This document shows, piece by piece, positions 1 to 7,391 of a stretch of 64,000 bases of DNA (position 1 is its first letter; every line of letters begins with the position of its first letter). The stretch comes from Micromonospora lutea (GTDB taxonomy: Bacteria > Actinomycetota > Actinomycetes > Mycobacteriales > Micromonosporaceae): contig NZ_BOPB01000025.1 in NCBI RefSeq assembly GCF_016863535.1, positions 124,001 to 188,000 on the forward strand, in the 5' to 3' direction. The position numbers were made by a program, and so were the translations under genes. A model generated the notes under the pieces. The model was not told where the DNA came from and ran no database searches. It worked only from the letters and a program-made list of their open reading frames with translations.

Positions 1-1483
1 CCTCCTGGCGGGAGCCGAACGTCCCCGACACCTGGATCGCCACCGCCGCCTCCGGCAGGTCGATCGAAAAGTTGCCCACCTTCGAGATCACCAGCGTCCG
101 CAGCGAGCCGGACCGGAACGCGTCGAAGAGCCGCTCGCGTTCCTTGTTCGTGGTCGAGCCCTGCACGATCGGCGCGTCGAGATATTCGCCGAGCTGGTGC
201 AACTGGTCGATGTACGCGCCGATGACAAGTGTCTGCTCGTCCGGGTGCCGGTCCACCAGGGCCTTCACCACCGGCAGTTTGGTGCGGGCGGTGGCGGCCA
301 TCCGGTAACGCTCCTCCGCCTCCGCCGTCGCGTACGACATCCGCTCGGCATCGGTCAGGGTGACGCGTACCTCGACGCACTCGGCGGGGGCGATCCAACC
401 CTGCGACTCGATGTCCTTCCAGGGCGCGTCGTACCGCTTCGGGCCGATCAGGCTGAAGACGTCGCCTTCGCGGCCGTCCTCGCGTACCAGGGTGGCGGTC
501 AGGCCCAACCGGCGACGGGCCTGGAGGTCGGCGGTGAAGCGGAAGATCGGCGCGGGCAGCAGGTGCACCTCGTCGTAGACGACCAGGCCCCAGTCGCGCG
601 CCCCGAACAGGTCCAGGTGGGTGAACGCGCCGCCGCGGCGCGAGGTCAGCACCTGGTACGTGGCGATGGTGACGGGCCGGATCTCCTTGCGCTCGCCCGA
701 GTACTCGCCGATCTCCTCCTCGGTCAGCGAGGTGCGGGCGATCAGCTCCCGCTTCCACTGCCGGCCCGCCACCGTGTTGGTGACCAGGATCAGCGTGGTC
801 GCCTTCGCCTCAGCCATCGCCGCCGCGCCGACCAGGGTCTTGCCGGCGCCACAGGGCAGCACCACCACCCCGGACCCGCCGGCCCAGAACGAATCCACGG
901 CCTCGCGTTGGTACGACCGCAGCGTCCACGGCTTCCCGCCGTCCTTGCCCGCCTCGGCCAGCTCGATCGGGTGCGCCTCCCCGTCGACGTACCCGGCGAG
1001 GTCCTCCGCCGGCCAGCCGAGTTTGAGCAGGGCCTGCTTGAGTCGCCCACGCTCGGACGGGTGCACCGCGATGGTGTCGTCGTCGACGCGGTTGCCGAGC
1101 ATCCCGGCGAGCTTCTTGCTCTTGGCCACCTCGACCAGCACCACCCGGTCGAGGGCACGCAGGACGAGACCGTGCGCCGGATCGTTGGCGAGCTGGAGGC
1201 GGCCGTACCGGTCCATGGTCTCGGCCACGTCGACCAGCAGCGCGTGTGGCACCGGATACCGCGAGTACTTGATCAGAGCGTCGACCACGCCCTCGGCGTC
1301 GTGGCCGGCGGCACGGGCGTTCCACAGCCCGAGCGGCGTCAGTCGGTACGTGTGCACATGCTCAGGCGATCGTTCGAGTTCGGCGAAGGGAGCGATGGCC
1401 ATCCGGCAGGCCTGTGCGTCGGGGTGGTCGATCTCCAGCAGGAGGGTCTTGTCCGATTGCACGATAAGCGGTCCACCACTCAC
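1..1483 (-). CDS. DNA repair helicase XPB (Ercc3-type), 3' end cut by window
   Basis: Superfamily 2 DNA helicase of the XPB/Ercc3 family, expected to unwind DNA 3'-5' in repair or transcription-linked processes. The 494 residues present include a conserved N-terminal region, a Walker A motif (PCGAGKT, about residues 206-212), the DEVH box (YDEVHLLP, about 300-307), a GLTATLVREDG motif III and part of the second RecA-like lobe (VIGAYIDQ, VQGST, ISKVGNFSIDLP). The family is usually about 550 aa, so the last 50 or so residues lie before the window. Start is GTG with AGAGGA six bases upstream. In mycobacteria the XPB gene sits beside the gene for a helicase-associated protein. Here that partner is at 2211-4679 on the same strand, but a small opposite-strand gene separates them. 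Family assignment is very secure. Confidence 0.93.
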   Translation of the reverse strand, partial: MSGGPLIVQSDKTLLLEIDHPDAQACRMAIAPFAELERSPEHVHTYRLTPLGLWNARAAGHDAEGVVDALIKYSRYPVPHALLVDVAETMDRYGRLQLANDPAHGLVLRALDRVVLVEVAKSKKLAGMLGNRVDDDTIAVHPSERGRLKQALLKLGWPAEDLAGYVDGEAHPIELAEAGKDGGKPWTLRSYQREAVDSFWAGGSGVVVLPCGAGKTLVGAAAMAEAKATTLILVTNTVAGRQWKRELIARTSLTEEEIGEYSGERKEIRPVTIATYQVLTSRRGGAFTHLDLFGARDWGLVVYDEVHLLPAPIFRFTADLQARRRLGLTATLVREDGREGDVFSLIGPKRYDAPWKDIESQGWIAPAECVEVRVTLTDAERMSYATAEAEERYRMAATARTKLPVVKALVDRHPDEQTLVIGAYIDQLHQLGEYLDAPIVQGSTTNKERERLFDAFRSGSLRTLVISKVGNFSIDLPEAAVAIQVSGTFGSRQE

Positions 1484-1959
1484 GCCGAATCCTCTCGTCC
1501 GTACGGCTGATCCGGCCGCCGGAGCAGGCGGCTGACCTGCCGCCGGGCGACCATCCAGTCTTGCACGCGGTGGCGGGTGGCGAGAAAGTGCTCGGGTTTG
1601 CGCAACCTCGCTGGTAGTCATGTGCGTCTAGCAGTAGGGGACGAGTTGTCGAGGTCGACGGTCGGTGAGTCGCGTACGAACCACCGTGGTCCTCGCGGTC
1701 GTCATGCCGGTCGGTACCGGTGCGTAGCGCGTTCGATCCACGGTCCGACGGGCCAGGAAGCGGGGGACCTTCCCGTCACCGTGGACAGCCAACGGGGGCG
1801 AGCGGCGCGCCCGGGCCGCACCGGCGACCCCCCAGCCGGGTTGGCCGCTGGACGGCAGGGGTAGGAGCCGAACCCGGATCGGTACCCGACGGTGCTGGTC
1901 GACAGACGTCAAGGGTGACACCCTTGACGTCCAGGGACGGACCGTACGGGGGAGGACAG
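1484..1959. other. 476-bp gap between divergent XPB and small membrane gene
   Basis: No convincing gene is visible. Open frames here lack recognisable protein character and a ribosome binding site. The stretch should hold the XPB promoter (minus strand) and the promoter of the gene at 1960. Its one striking feature is the perfect palindrome at 1905-1931, listed separately. Confidence 0.5.
1905..1931. promoter_or_regulatory. Perfect 27-bp palindrome, candidate operator
   Basis: GACGTCAAGGGTG and its exact reverse complement CACCCTTGACGTC flank a single central A, giving 13-bp arms without a mismatch. It ends 28 bp before the start codon at 1960 and 20 bp before the GGAGGA ribosome binding site, so it sits in the promoter or leader of that gene. 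Loop size of one base and the lack of a U-run argue against a simple terminator. Binding by a dimeric repressor is inference. Confidence 0.55.
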
Positions 1960-2199
1960 ATGACTGTTGATCAGGAAGTTGTCCCCAAGCGCGAGCAGGC
2001 AGAGTCAACCGAACCCGTCTCCACCGCCACGGTGGTCGCGTACGCGATCGTCGGTGTCGTCCTGTTCGGCTGGTTCCTGTTCGGCTGGTTGGTGCTCCAG
2101 CAGGGTTTCGTCGACTCGGTCGGTGAGGCCGCCGGCACCGGGTTCGCCCTGCTGCTGATCGTAGCGATCGTCGGGTCGGTGCGACGCAGCCGCCGCTGA
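1960..2199 (+). CDS. Small two-helix membrane protein, unknown function
   Basis: A 79-residue protein with a short acidic, Glu-rich N-terminus, two hydrophobic segments (about residues 23-45 and 57-72) separated by a short loop, and a basic RRSRR tail, so probably a two-pass inner-membrane protein with cytoplasmic tail. ATG follows GGAGGA at 1951-1956. It is inserted head-on between XPB and the helicase-associated gene and ends 11 bp before the stop of the latter. I do not recognise the family. The upstream 27-bp palindrome suggests it is specifically regulated. Confidence 0.6.
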   Translation: MTVDQEVVPKREQAESTEPVSTATVVAYAIVGVVLFGWFLFGWLVLQQGFVDSVGEAAGTGFALLLIVAIVGSVRRSRR

Positions 2200-2210
2200 A
2201 GCGCCGATCC

Positions 2211-4679
2211 TCACTTCTCCAACACCGCTGCGGTGATGCGGTGCAGCGCGAAGGTGTGCAGCATCTCGGTGCGTTCATCCTCGGCCCGCAGGTAGCCCGC
2301 GCCGAGCGAGACCGGTCGCACCAGCCGGGACGCGGTTGCCCCGTGCGCGTCGACGTAGCCGACCCAGACCAGCGCCTTGTCGCGTACCGCCTGTTGCAGC
2401 ACGGCCAGGGCGTCGTGGTGACCGTGGGTGGGCACGGGCCCGTCCGGCGTCACGCCCCGCACCACCGCCGGGGCCCGTCGGGCGGCTCGCGCCGCCGCGT
2501 CACCCCGACGGATCTGCTCCACCACGCCGAGCAGGCGGGGCAGCGGCAGACGTGGGGTGGCAAGTGGGTCGAGCGCTCGGCTGGCGACCGAAACCCTCGC
2601 CGCGGCCCGTCGAATCTTGGGCCGGGTGAGCACCGTCGAGCCGGTGGCGTCCTCGGCCACCGGAGCGTAGCCGGCCTCCCGTAGCACGCTCAGCAGCCGG
2701 CCGCCCTGGTACGGGGTCACCAGCACGGTCGGCGCGAGCCGGCGCAGCGCCAGTGCCTCGACCCGCCGGTCGGCCAGCACCTCGGCCAGCAGCGCCTCGT
2801 CGTCACTGCGCAGGTACGCCCCGGCAGAGCCGATCCGCAGCCCGCCGTGCTTGCGGGCCACGTCGTCGACCAGGTACGTCAACCCCTGCGGTACCGGCGT
2901 TCGGGAGCGGCGGCGGAACAGTTCGTGCAGGTCGTCGGCGGAGTAGCCAGCATCAAGGGCCCGTCGCACGCTGCCCGTGGTGATCCGGTGCACGCTCGCT
3001 CCACCCGCCGACTCGGGTTCGGCGACCGTCTCCAGTTCGACGGCGAGCGTCGGCTCCGGCGGCCCGGGCACCACCACGGTCAGGTCGGCCTGGACGAGGA
3101 AGTGGTCCACCGGGGCCGGCAGCAGCGTGTCCAGCGCCCGGACCGCACTGCCGCCGTCCTCGGCGTCGGCCCGAAGCCCCAGCGGGTCGTCCGTCGCGCC
3201 GTCCTCGCTGGCCGTCGCTTCGGTCAGCAGCAGTCGCCCGTACGAGGTGAGTGCTCCCAACCCGGTCACACCCAACGTGGCCGCCTCAGCCAGCACCTCC
3301 CGGTACGCGTTCTCCCGGCCACGGCTGCGTCGAGGTGCCCGCCAGTCCAGCAGTGCCAGCACCTCGTCGACGCTGGGCGCGGTGGCCGGTTCCAGATCCG
3401 CGAGCACGCCGAGCACCGCCTGACGGGCGGCGGGGGCACCGGCCCGTTCCGCCTCCGCCGACAGCACGGTGATCGGGCGGTCCCGGTCGTCCCGCTGGCC
3501 GACCAGCCCGACCTGTCGAGTCATGGTCAGCCAGGCCCGCGCCAACTGCTCCCAGCGTTGGGCCAGCGAACCGGCCCGCCACACCTCGTACCCGGCGGTG
3601 GGCAGCACCTGCTGGTCGGCGCCGTACCGGCTGGCGGCGCCGGGCAGTTCCAGCTCACCGGTCAGCCCGGCCGCGTACGCCACCTCCAGCAGCAGCGCGG
3701 CGGTCGACTCGTCCAACCCGGTGGCCCGCACCAGCCGGCGCAGGTCACGTACGCCGATTCCGCCCGACCGCAGGACCGGCGCCGGTTCGGCGGCCAACTG
3801 CTCCAGCAGCGCCTCGGTGTGGCGTACCACCTCCATGGTCTGACCAGCCCCCGCGGAGTCGGCGGCCTTCGGCTCGCGGGGTGTGGCCGTCACCTGCGGC
3901 GGACTGCTGCTCAGCGGCCCGAGCGGCCCGGTCTCGCGGCGCAGCAGCAGCCCGATCTCCCGGGGCAGCTCGACCATGCCGGTGGTGCCACCCTTGCCGC
4001 CGGACACCCGCACCAGCAGCCGATGGTCGACCAGCCAGCGCACCGGGGATCCGGTCGCCGCCCCGCCGTTGGTGTCGTCCGGTGGCAGGTCGTCGTCCGC
4101 GCCGACCGCCGGTGCCTGCAACGCGCCGGGCGGCACGCTGCCGACCGGTGGGCCGGCGGCCAGCCGGTCCAGGATCGCCCGGGCCGACGGGGGCGCGGAC
4201 AGCAGCGTCCGGCGCAGTTTCGCCGGGTCCGCGCAGAGCGCGGCGGTGCGCGGGTCCAGCTCCGTCGCCGGTCGGCCGAGTCCCGCCGGGTACGGGGAGA
4301 TCTCGTCGATGCCACCGACGAGATGCAGGGCGCTGTCGGGGCCGTACAGCAGGAACCGGGCACGTAGCCGGTCGACGGCGGCCCGGACGGCGGTGGGGGC
4401 GGGCGGGTTGGGGCCGGCCGTGGCCAGGGCGAGCACCCCGTCGACCGAGGTGGTGCCGTCGGCCGGGTCACGGGTCAACCGGGCGGCATCCATGATCTGG
4501 AGCGTGAACTGGTCCAGCCCGTCGAGGGCGCGCGACACCGAGACGCGAGACTGCGCGCGGATGGCGAGGGCGGCCACGTCGGCGGGGACCGGCACGACGA
4601 GGTCGGGCCGTAGCTGAAGGAGCGCGGCGAGGGACTCGTCGGGCAGCGACCGCAGGTGGTCGGCGAGTGAGGTGCTCAT
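2211..4679 (-). CDS. Helicase-associated protein with WYL-like C-terminus
   Basis: 822-residue protein of the actinobacterial helicase-associated family (Helicase_C_3-type; the mycobacterial counterpart lies next to ercc3). The N-terminus (LADHLRSLPDESLAALLQLR) is typical. The middle holds winged-helix-like segments and the conserved block around PAPVDHFLVQADLTVVVPGP (about residues 515-535). The last 70 residues resemble a WYL-like module (KALVWVGYVDAHG, RLVRPVSLGAGYL, FALHRITAAVLEK), a fold that senses ligands or nucleic acid in bacterial regulators. It presumably works with XPB; that is inference from conserved neighbourhood. A TAGCGT hexamer lies nine bases before the ATG and there is no Shine-Dalgarno, so the leader is very short. 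Confidence 0.85.
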   Translation of the reverse strand: MSTSLADHLRSLPDESLAALLQLRPDLVVPVPADVAALAIRAQSRVSVSRALDGLDQFTLQIMDAARLTRDPADGTTSVDGVLALATAGPNPPAPTAVRAAVDRLRARFLLYGPDSALHLVGGIDEISPYPAGLGRPATELDPRTAALCADPAKLRRTLLSAPPSARAILDRLAAGPPVGSVPPGALQAPAVGADDDLPPDDTNGGAATGSPVRWLVDHRLLVRVSGGKGGTTGMVELPREIGLLLRRETGPLGPLSSSPPQVTATPREPKAADSAGAGQTMEVVRHTEALLEQLAAEPAPVLRSGGIGVRDLRRLVRATGLDESTAALLLEVAYAAGLTGELELPGAASRYGADQQVLPTAGYEVWRAGSLAQRWEQLARAWLTMTRQVGLVGQRDDRDRPITVLSAEAERAGAPAARQAVLGVLADLEPATAPSVDEVLALLDWRAPRRSRGRENAYREVLAEAATLGVTGLGALTSYGRLLLTEATASEDGATDDPLGLRADAEDGGSAVRALDTLLPAPVDHFLVQADLTVVVPGPPEPTLAVELETVAEPESAGGASVHRITTGSVRRALDAGYSADDLHELFRRRSRTPVPQGLTYLVDDVARKHGGLRIGSAGAYLRSDDEALLAEVLADRRVEALALRRLAPTVLVTPYQGGRLLSVLREAGYAPVAEDATGSTVLTRPKIRRAAARVSVASRALDPLATPRLPLPRLLGVVEQIRRGDAAARAARRAPAVVRGVTPDGPVPTHGHHDALAVLQQAVRDKALVWVGYVDAHGATASRLVRPVSLGAGYLRAEDERTEMLHTFALHRITAAVLEK

Positions 4680-4688
4680 CGTCGTTCC

Positions 4689-4694
4689 ACGCTA
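4689..4694 (-). promoter_or_regulatory. -10-like TAGCGT for helicase-associated gene
   Basis: TAGCGT on the minus strand ends nine bases before the ATG at 4679. It fits TANNNT, predicts transcription starting one to three bases before the start codon, and no Shine-Dalgarno is present. Confidence 0.4.
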
Positions 4695-4750
4695 GCCCGG
4701 CTGGGGCCACTCCCGCCTATCGGACGTCCCGGCCGGTCCGGCTGGCCGGG

Positions 4751-4756
4751 TAGCTT
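4751..4756 (+). promoter_or_regulatory. -10-like TAGCTT, leaderless HAD gene
   Basis: TAGCTT is followed by exactly six bases and then the ATG at 4763. No ribosome binding site is present, so a leaderless transcript is likely. No good -35 is visible. Confidence 0.45.
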
Positions 4757-4762
4757 TCCAGG

Positions 4763-5386
4763 ATGCCTTCGTTGACCGTCGGATTCGATCTTGACATGAC
4801 GCTGGTCGACTCGCGTCCCGGCATCGCCGCGGCGTTCCGCGCGCTGAATGAGCTGACGGGGGTGTACGTGGACCCCGACGCCGCTGTGTCGCGGCTTGGC
4901 CCGCCGCTGCGCACCGAGATCGCCCGCTGGTTCCCACCCGAGCGGGTGGAGGAGGCGGTCCGGCTCTACCGCGAGCTCTACCCGGCGTACGCGATCACGC
5001 CGACGGTTCCGCTGCCCGGTGCCCGCGCGGCGGTGGCGGCGGTGCGCGAGCGGGGCGGCCGGGTGCTCGTGGTCACCGCGAAGATGGGCCGGCTGGCCCG
5101 GCTGCATCTCGATCATCTGGGGCTGGCCGTGGACGAGGTGGCCGGTGACCTGTTCGCCGAGGAGAAGGCGACCGCGTTGCGGGCGCACGGAGCGACCCAC
5201 TACGTCGGCGACCACGTGGCGGACATGGTGGCCGCCGCTGCGGCCGGGGTTCCTGGCATCGCGGTGGCCACGGGCCCGTGTTCGGCCGATGATCTGCGCG
5301 CCGCCGGGGCCGCGACCGTGCTGGCGGATCTCACCGGATTCCCAGCGGCGCTCGACGGGATGATCCGGCTAGCCTTGAGGCAGTAG
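4763..5386 (+). CDS. HAD-superfamily phosphatase
   Basis: 207-residue haloacid-dehalogenase-type hydrolase. Motif I is GFDLDMTLVDS with nucleophile Asp9 and acid/base Asp11; motif II lies in LVVTAKMG (Thr); motif III Lys is in EEKATALR; motif IV is GDHVADMVAA. The helical cap between motifs I and II resembles phosphoglycolate phosphatase (Gph) and related small-molecule phosphatases. Substrate cannot be read from sequence. Divergent from the helicase-associated gene; 28 bp before the cold-shock-domain gene. Confidence 0.88.
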   Translation: MPSLTVGFDLDMTLVDSRPGIAAAFRALNELTGVYVDPDAAVSRLGPPLRTEIARWFPPERVEEAVRLYRELYPAYAITPTVPLPGARAAVAAVRERGGRVLVVTAKMGRLARLHLDHLGLAVDEVAGDLFAEEKATALRAHGATHYVGDHVADMVAAAAAGVPGIAVATGPCSADDLRAAGAATVLADLTGFPAALDGMIRLALRQ

Positions 5387-5414
5387 ACGGTTCAAGCGAA
5401 GCAGAGGTTCTCAG

Positions 5415-5801
5415 GTGCCTACGGGTCGAGTGAAGTGGTACGACGCGGCCAAGGGATACGGATTCGTCACCAGTGACGAAGGCGGCGACGTGTTCCTGCC
5501 GAAGGCCGCGCTGCCGGCGGGTGTCACCGATCTCAAGGGGGGCCAACGGGTCGACTTCAGCGTGGTGGACAGCCGGCGGGGCACGCAGGCGATGGGGGTG
5601 AAGCTCCTGGATGCGCCGCCGTCCGTGGCGGAGCTGCGCCGACGCCCCGCCGAGGAGCTGCACGGCCTGGTCGAGGACATGATCAAGGTGTTGGAGGCGA
5701 AGGTCCAGCCGGACCTGCGTCGGGGCCGCTTCCCGGACCGCAGGACCGCGCAGAAGATCGCTCAACTGGTCCACGCGGTCGCCCGCGAGCTGGAGGTCTG
5801 A
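5415..5801 (+). CDS. Cold-shock-domain protein with C-terminal extension
   Basis: 128 residues: an N-terminal cold-shock domain (GRVKWYDAAKGYGFVTSDEG, RNP1 KGYGFV at about 14-19, an RNP2-like VFLPKAAL) followed by a roughly 60-residue helical, Arg/Glu-rich extension absent from classical 67-residue CspA proteins. Expected to bind single-stranded RNA or DNA. The GTG start follows GAGG by seven bases. The last 40 bp overlap the 3' end of mqnD on the other strand, so both messages share an antisense end. Confidence 0.88.
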   Translation: MPTGRVKWYDAAKGYGFVTSDEGGDVFLPKAALPAGVTDLKGGQRVDFSVVDSRRGTQAMGVKLLDAPPSVAELRRRPAEELHGLVEDMIKVLEAKVQPDLRRGRFPDRRTAQKIAQLVHAVARELEV

Positions 5802-6610
5802 GGCACGAGCCCGGCGTCGGTGGCCCGGTCGAGCAGTGCCTCGACGGCAGCGAGACCTGCCTCACCCAGGTCTGCGGTGAACTCGTTGACGTAGAGGCCG
5901 ATGTGTCGGTCCACCACGTCGGGCTCCATCTCCTGGGCGTGCGCCAACACGTACGCCCGGCTGGCCGCCGGGTCGGCCCAGGCCCGCTGGACGGAGTCCC
6001 GGATCCAGCCGGCGGCCTCCTGCGGGTCGACCACACCACGGCGGGCCAGGATGGCACCGAGCGGAATCGGCAACCCGGTGTCGGACTCCCACCACTCGCC
6101 CAGGTCGACCAGGGCGGTGAGACCGTGTCGTGGGTAGGTGAACCGGGCCTCGTGGATCACCAGCCCGGCGTCGTACCGCCCAGCGGCGACGCCCGGCATG
6201 ATCTCGTGGAACGGGACCACCTCGATGCGCCGCGGTGCCCGCCCGGCCGCCCACAGCCGGAACAGCAGGTAGGCCGTGGTCCGGTCACCGGGCACCGCCA
6301 CGGTGGCGCCGGTGAGGTCGGTGCGGTCGGGTCCGCCGCCGTGGTCGGCCCGGGTGAGCACCAACGGACCGCACCCCCGACCCAGGGCACCCCCACAGGG
6401 CAGCAGGTGGTAGTCCTTCAGCAGCCACGGCAGCGCCGCGTAACTCACCTTCACCAGGTCGAACGCGCCGCGCTCGGCGGCCGTGTTGGTGACGTCGACG
6501 TCGGCGTACGTCACCTCGACCGGCGGTGCGCCGGGCACCTGTCCGTGCACCAGGGCGTGGAAGACGAACGTGTCGTTGGGGCAGGGCGAGATCGCCAGCG
6601 AGAGCGCCAC
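5762..6610 (-). CDS. mqnD: 1,4-dihydroxy-6-naphthoate synthase MqnD
   Basis: 282 residues with the MqnD hallmark ISPCPNDTFVFHALVHG near the N-terminus and the family blocks DVTNTAAERGAFDLVKVSYAA, PLVLTR, VHEARFTY-like (VIHEARFTYPRHGL) and DRHIGLYVNEFT. It converts cyclic dehypoxanthine futalosine to 1,4-dihydroxy-6-naphthoate in the futalosine route to menaquinone. Lies 130 bp downstream of mqnB on the same strand. The 3' end overlaps the convergent cold-shock gene by 40 bp. Confidence 0.93.
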   Translation of the reverse strand: MALSLAISPCPNDTFVFHALVHGQVPGAPPVEVTYADVDVTNTAAERGAFDLVKVSYAALPWLLKDYHLLPCGGALGRGCGPLVLTRADHGGGPDRTDLTGATVAVPGDRTTAYLLFRLWAAGRAPRRIEVVPFHEIMPGVAAGRYDAGLVIHEARFTYPRHGLTALVDLGEWWESDTGLPIPLGAILARRGVVDPQEAAGWIRDSVQRAWADPAASRAYVLAHAQEMEPDVVDRHIGLYVNEFTADLGEAGLAAVEALLDRATDAGLVPQTSSSRATAWTS

Positions 6611-6740
6611 ACCCCCACCGTAGCCCCGCCGCCCTGACCTGCCGCCGGCCGCCTGGGCTGGTACCCGACCTCGCTGGTGCCCGCCGCTCTCGCTGGACGG
6701 ACTGCCAGCGGGGGCAGCAGGCGGGCGGAGGCAGCGGGGG

Positions 6741-7391
6741 TCAGCGTAGGGCGGTGGCGGCGGCGGTGAGGGCGGTCAGGGCGTCGCGCATGCGCCATGC
6801 GTCGCGGTCGCGGGGGCCGATCGGGTTCGAGACGGTACGCAGCTCGACGAAGGGCACGCCGGCCTGGCTGGCCGCGACCGCGACGCCGTATCCCTCCATG
6901 GCCTCGGCCACCGCGTCCGGGTAGCGCCGGATCAGTTCGTCGGTGCCGGCGGTGGTGCCGGTCACGGTGCTGACGGTCAGCACCGGGCCGACGGTCGCGG
7001 TCGGTATCGCTGTGCGCAGGGCCGCCAGCAGCGCCGGGTCGGCGTCCAGGGTCGACCCGCCGCCGAGCAGCTCGGCCGGCATGCCGAGGTCGTCGATCGG
7101 GATGAAGCCGTCGGGTGATTCGGCACCCAGGTCGGCGGCGATGGCCCGGCTACCGAGCACGGTGCCGCCGACGGCGACCCGGCCGGCGAAGCCGCCGGCC
7201 ACCCCCGCACTGACCACCGCCCGGTACGGGCGACCGGCCAGCTCGGCGAGCGCCAGCAACCGGGCGGTCGCCGCACCGGCGACCGCCGGACCCACCCCCA
7301 CCGGCACCACTGCCACGGTCGGGTCGGCGAGGCCGGCCTGGATCGCCTCGGCCTCGGCCGGCACCGCGGTCAGCACGAGCAGGCCGCTCAT
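6741..7391 (-). CDS. mqnB: Futalosine hydrolase MqnB
   Basis: 216-residue nucleoside phosphorylase/hydrolase-fold protein. Visible family blocks are LLVLTAVPAEAEAI, VSAGVAGGFAG, LTVSTVTGT and EAMEGYGVAVAA, where the Met-Glu pair contacts the ribose in this fold. It cleaves hypoxanthine from futalosine in menaquinone synthesis. Its ATG overlaps the TGA of the upstream MFS gene by four bases, so the two are likely translationally coupled, and mqnD follows. Confidence 0.92.
   Translation of the reverse strand: MSGLLVLTAVPAEAEAIQAGLADPTVAVVPVGVGPAVAGAATARLLALAELAGRPYRAVVSAGVAGGFAGRVAVGGTVLGSRAIAADLGAESPDGFIPIDDLGMPAELLGGGSTLDADPALLAALRTAIPTATVGPVLTVSTVTGTTAGTDELIRRYPDAVAEAMEGYGVAVAASQAGVPFVELRTVSNPIGPRDRDAWRMRDALTALTAAATALR

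Noticed and set aside
1628-2278. 216-codon Arg-rich frame on the minus strand
   Set aside because: Overlaps the small membrane gene and the palindrome, has no ribosome binding site and shadow-like composition.
2847-4367. 506-codon open frame on the plus strand
   Set aside because: Antisense to the helicase-associated gene; low-complexity Gln/Arg/Gly composition.
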